From: Candidatus Cellulosilyticum pullistercoris
GTDB taxonomy: Bacteria > Bacillota > Clostridia > Lachnospirales > Cellulosilyticaceae
Direction: 5' to 3'
DNA: 32,429 nt
Assembly (NCBI GenBank): GCA_018883705.1
Contig: JAHLFQ010000024.1
Location: forward strand, 1 to 32,429
Numbering within the stretch: the stretch's first letter is position 1; every line of letters begins with the position of its first letter. Under the pieces are notes generated by a model, which saw only the letters and a list, made by a program, of their open reading frames with translations, was not told the origin of the DNA and did not search any database. Below are positions 29,900 through 32,429 of this stretch, in pieces. The position numbers were made by a program, and so were the translations under genes.

Positions 29900-30274
29900 T
29901 TAGGCAGCAAGTTTATTTAATTCATTCTGAATTAAAGCATAAGCAATAATGCCAGCCAACATATAAACAATTAAATAAAGTATACCCCCATTACTAGCTG
30001 GAATACCTCTATTTTGTTTTGCAATATCTAATTTATCCCCCATTTTATATGCCCAGTATAATCCATAGATACCACATGTTACAATCGTTAAAATAAATGC
30101 AAGTACTCCTGATATTGAATAGTCTCCAGATACCTCATTTACATCATTTGTTAAACAAATAAACCAATAAATTCCATAGATGCCGCATGTAATCAAGGAA
30201 AAAATAATACTTAATGCAATATTTCTTTCTTTTATCATTACAACCTCCCATTGCTCCAGTGATAGTATATTCAT
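29900..30274 (-). CDS. DUF4234 domain-containing membrane protein
   Basis: RNIALSIIFSLITCGIYGIYWFICLTNDVNEVSG...TCGIYGLYWAYKMGDKLD: typical DUF4234 double TCGIYG.YW motif. Confidence 0.85.
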   Translation of the reverse strand: MNILSLEQWEVVMIKERNIALSIIFSLITCGIYGIYWFICLTNDVNEVSGDYSISGVLAFILTIVTCGIYGLYWAYKMGDKLDIAKQNRGIPASNGGILYLIVYMLAGIIAYALIQNELNKLAA

Positions 30275-30423
30275 ATATATATCATTTTTAAATAGTTAAG
30301 TCAAACTTACATTATATATTCATATCCAAGGAATAGAATTAATGATTTTATATCATATTATTAATATCTGTATTTTACATTATGATTGTAATTATTTTAC
30401 AATATAGACATTAACTTTATATA

Positions 30424-30452
30424 TTGTACTTAGTAAAGACATCTATTATAAT
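30424..30452 (+). promoter_or_regulatory. Sigma-A-type promoter of the BMP lipoprotein gene (TTGTAC-N17-TATAAT)
   Basis: ttgtac at 30424-30429, 17-nt spacer, tataat at 30447-30452; 54 nt upstream of the ATG. Confidence 0.65.
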
Positions 30453-30506
30453 GCAAAAGGTTTACCTAATATTTTCAAATCACTATTTTGAAACGGAGTA
30501 TTAATA

Positions 30507-31592
30507 ATGGACAAAAAGAAATTTTTAACACAAATACTATCAGGGGTACTTTCCCTTAGTATCTTAGTAGGCTGTGGTGCAAATACAGCTCCAGAAACAA
30601 CCTCAAAATTTAATCGTCTTGATACAGACCTTAAAGTAGGGATGGTAGTAGGCTCAGGTACAATTGATGATCGATCTTTTAATCAAGGAAGTTGGGAAGG
30701 TATTACTGCAACAGTAAAAAATAGTAAATACGTCATACCTGCTGGTGAAACAGAATCAGATTATCTAGTATCTATTGGAAACTTAACTGACGCTGGATAT
30801 AACTTTATTGTTACGCCAGGATTCTATTTTGAATCGGCTATTTTTAATGCGCAAGCTAAATATCCTAATACGCATTTTGTTATTTTAGATGGGGCACCAG
30901 TTGATCAAGATGGCAATACTGTCATTGCTGAAAATACTGTTTCTATTCATTTTGCTGAACATGAAGCTGGATTTATTGCAGGGGTTGCTGCTGCTGTAGA
31001 AATTCAAGAAGGTGATTTCGGATTTATTGGAGGTATGCAAATTCCTGCCGTTGTTCGATTTGAAGCTGGCTTTACACAAGGGATTGAGTATGCAAATGCT
31101 CACTTAGGAACACAAGTTACTTTAGATGAAGTAAACGTGGTTTACCAAGGTACATTTGGTGATAAAGCTGCTGGCCAACAAATTGCTGCACAAATGTACG
31201 ATCGTGGTGTAAAAGTTATCTTTACTGCTGCCGGTGGTACAGGAATGGGTGCTATTACAGAAGCTAAAAGTCGTGCAAATCAAGGAGAAAAAGTATGGGT
31301 TATTGGTGTAGATTCTGACCAATATCTTGATGGTGTTTATGATGAAGCAACAAACGCTTCTGTTGTATTAACTTCTGCTATAAAATATGTCGATCAAGCG
31401 ACACATGATATGATTGCCGCAGAAGTTGAAGGCAATTTCCCTGGTGGACAAGATATCACCTTTTCAATTGAAAATGATGGTGTCGGACTTCCAGCAGAAA
31501 ATCCTAACTTAAGTGAAAAAACACTTGAAACTGTTAATAAAGTATATGAACAAGTTAAAAATAAAGAAATCGTTGTAAATGAATCTTTATAA
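30507..31592 (+). CDS. BMP family (PnrA-like) substrate-binding lipoprotein
   Basis: 361 aa; lipobox ILVGC; VGMVVGSGTIDDRSFNQGSWEGI, VTPGFYFESAIFNAQAKYPNTHFVILDG, HEAGFIAGVAA, FIGGMQIPAVVRFEAGFTQGI, VIGVDSDQY. Confidence 0.95.
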   Translation: MDKKKFLTQILSGVLSLSILVGCGANTAPETTSKFNRLDTDLKVGMVVGSGTIDDRSFNQGSWEGITATVKNSKYVIPAGETESDYLVSIGNLTDAGYNFIVTPGFYFESAIFNAQAKYPNTHFVILDGAPVDQDGNTVIAENTVSIHFAEHEAGFIAGVAAAVEIQEGDFGFIGGMQIPAVVRFEAGFTQGIEYANAHLGTQVTLDEVNVVYQGTFGDKAAGQQIAAQMYDRGVKVIFTAAGGTGMGAITEAKSRANQGEKVWVIGVDSDQYLDGVYDEATNASVVLTSAIKYVDQATHDMIAAEVEGNFPGGQDITFSIENDGVGLPAENPNLSEKTLETVNKVYEQVKNKEIVVNESL

Positions 31593-31594
31593 TC

Positions 31595-31635
31595 AAAAAG
31601 CACTATTAAACTTAGGTTTAATAGTGCTTTTTAAG
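31595..31635. terminator. Bidirectional terminator between convergent BMP and glmS genes
   Basis: aaaaagcactattaaa-cttagg-tttaatagtgcttttta perfect stem. Confidence 0.85.
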
Positions 31636-31664
31636 TGTCTCTAAAATAATACTAAGAACATTAT

Positions 31665-32429
31665 TTATTCAACAGTTACTGATTTTGCTAAATTTCTTGG
31701 TTTATCAACATCATTTCCTCTTGCAATAGATACATAGTAAGAAATAAGTTGAGTTGGAATAACCGCTAAAACTGGCATGAGTAAATCTTCTGCTTCTGGG
31801 ATATAAACAATGTCATCTGCTACTTTCGCCACCTCTGTATCACCTTTTTTAGCAATAGCGATAACAAATGCACCTCTAGCTTTTACTTCTTTAATATTTG
31901 AAATCATTTTCTCTTCTAATCCACTTTGAGTCATAATAGCAAGTACTGGTGTACCCTCATCAATAAGTGCAATAGGACCATGTTTTAATTCTCCAGCTGC
32001 AAAAGCTTCTGTATAAACATAAGAAATTTCTTTTAACTTAAGTGCTGCTTCTCTCGCAGTTGTATAATCTACACCACGTCCAAGATAGAATGCATTTTGT
32101 GCATCTTTCATATCCATAGCAATTTTTTCGATTTGTTCTTTATCACCTAAAATCTCTTGAACAAGTGGCGCTAATCCTTCAATATGATTAATTAATTCAT
32201 GATATCTTTCTAAAGAAATAGTCTCTTTTTTATATGCAAAATCTAATGCAATCATATAGAAAGCAATCATTTGAGCTGTATATGCTTTTGTTGACGCCAC
32301 TGCAATCTCAGGACCTGCCCATGTATAAAATACATCGTGGGCTTCTCTAGCTACTGATGAACCAACTACATTGGTGATTGCAAGTACTCTTGCACCTTTT
32401 GTTTTGGCAAGCTTCATTGCCGCTAATGT
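31665..32429 (-). CDS. glmS: Glutamine--fructose-6-phosphate aminotransferase (isomerizing), C-terminal part; 5' end beyond window
   Basis: SIS domains: ..TLAAMKLAKTKGARVLAITNVVGSSVAREAHDVFYTWAGPEIAVASTKAYTAQ, FYLGRGVDYTTAREAALKLKEISYVYTEAFAAGELKHGPIALID, KPRNLAKSVTVE C-terminus. Confidence 0.97.
   Translation of the reverse strand, partial: TLAAMKLAKTKGARVLAITNVVGSSVAREAHDVFYTWAGPEIAVASTKAYTAQMIAFYMIALDFAYKKETISLERYHELINHIEGLAPLVQEILGDKEQIEKIAMDMKDAQNAFYLGRGVDYTTAREAALKLKEISYVYTEAFAAGELKHGPIALIDEGTPVLAIMTQSGLEEKMISNIKEVKARGAFVIAIAKKGDTEVAKVADDIVYIPEAEDLLMPVLAVIPTQLISYYVSIARGNDVDKPRNLAKSVTVE

Noticed and set aside
30275-30423. Possible riboswitch upstream of the BMP lipoprotein
   Set aside because: The predicted transcription start lies only about 50 nt before the ATG, leaving no room for an aptamer; no conserved riboswitch core recognised.
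30885-31603. Minus-strand ORFs within the BMP gene
   Set aside because: Antisense shadows of a well-supported plus-strand CDS.
1-32429. CRISPR arrays, tRNA/rRNA genes, transposons, prophage or defence islands
   Set aside because: No regularly spaced repeats, tRNA-like cloverleaf, transposase, integrase or known defence-gene motifs seen by reading; the window is mostly conserved core genome.

Overview
This window is low-GC Firmicutes/Clostridia-type chromosome (probably Lachnospirales-like; taxon is an inference). Most of it is conserved housekeeping gene content. Left to right: a partial GlgX-type glycogen-debranching gene (-); a T-box-controlled tyrS (+); a long minus-strand run (GalT-like/DUF4931, FtsA-like, ACT/UPF0237, PFL/UPF0210, pepD, AI-2E-family transporter); polA-coaE-orphan peptide SBP lipoprotein; the classical yqfC-yqfD-phoH-pgpH-ybeY-era-yqzL-recO cluster; a DUF523 gene; a putative RHH-regulator-clpB operon; a pdaA-like deacetylase (+); a GT2 glycosyltransferase; a hypothetical gene; a DUF4234-DUF2752 pair; a BMP-family lipoprotein (+); and a partial glmS (-). 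No CRISPR array, rRNA, tRNA, transposase or phage module was seen. The best candidate for something undescribed is the promoter of the RHH-clpB operon. A perfect 12-bp inverted repeat (26836-26863) fills the spacer and -10 of a TTGACA-N17-TATTCT promoter in front of a protein with a ribbon-helix-helix-like N-terminus, which is encoded 34 bp upstream of clpB. This suggests autoregulated chaperone control different from CtsR or HrcA/CIRCE. A second lead is the FtsA-like protein, whose long C-terminal extension contains repeated 'NG...DGD.I.I' segments resembling beta-grasp modules.
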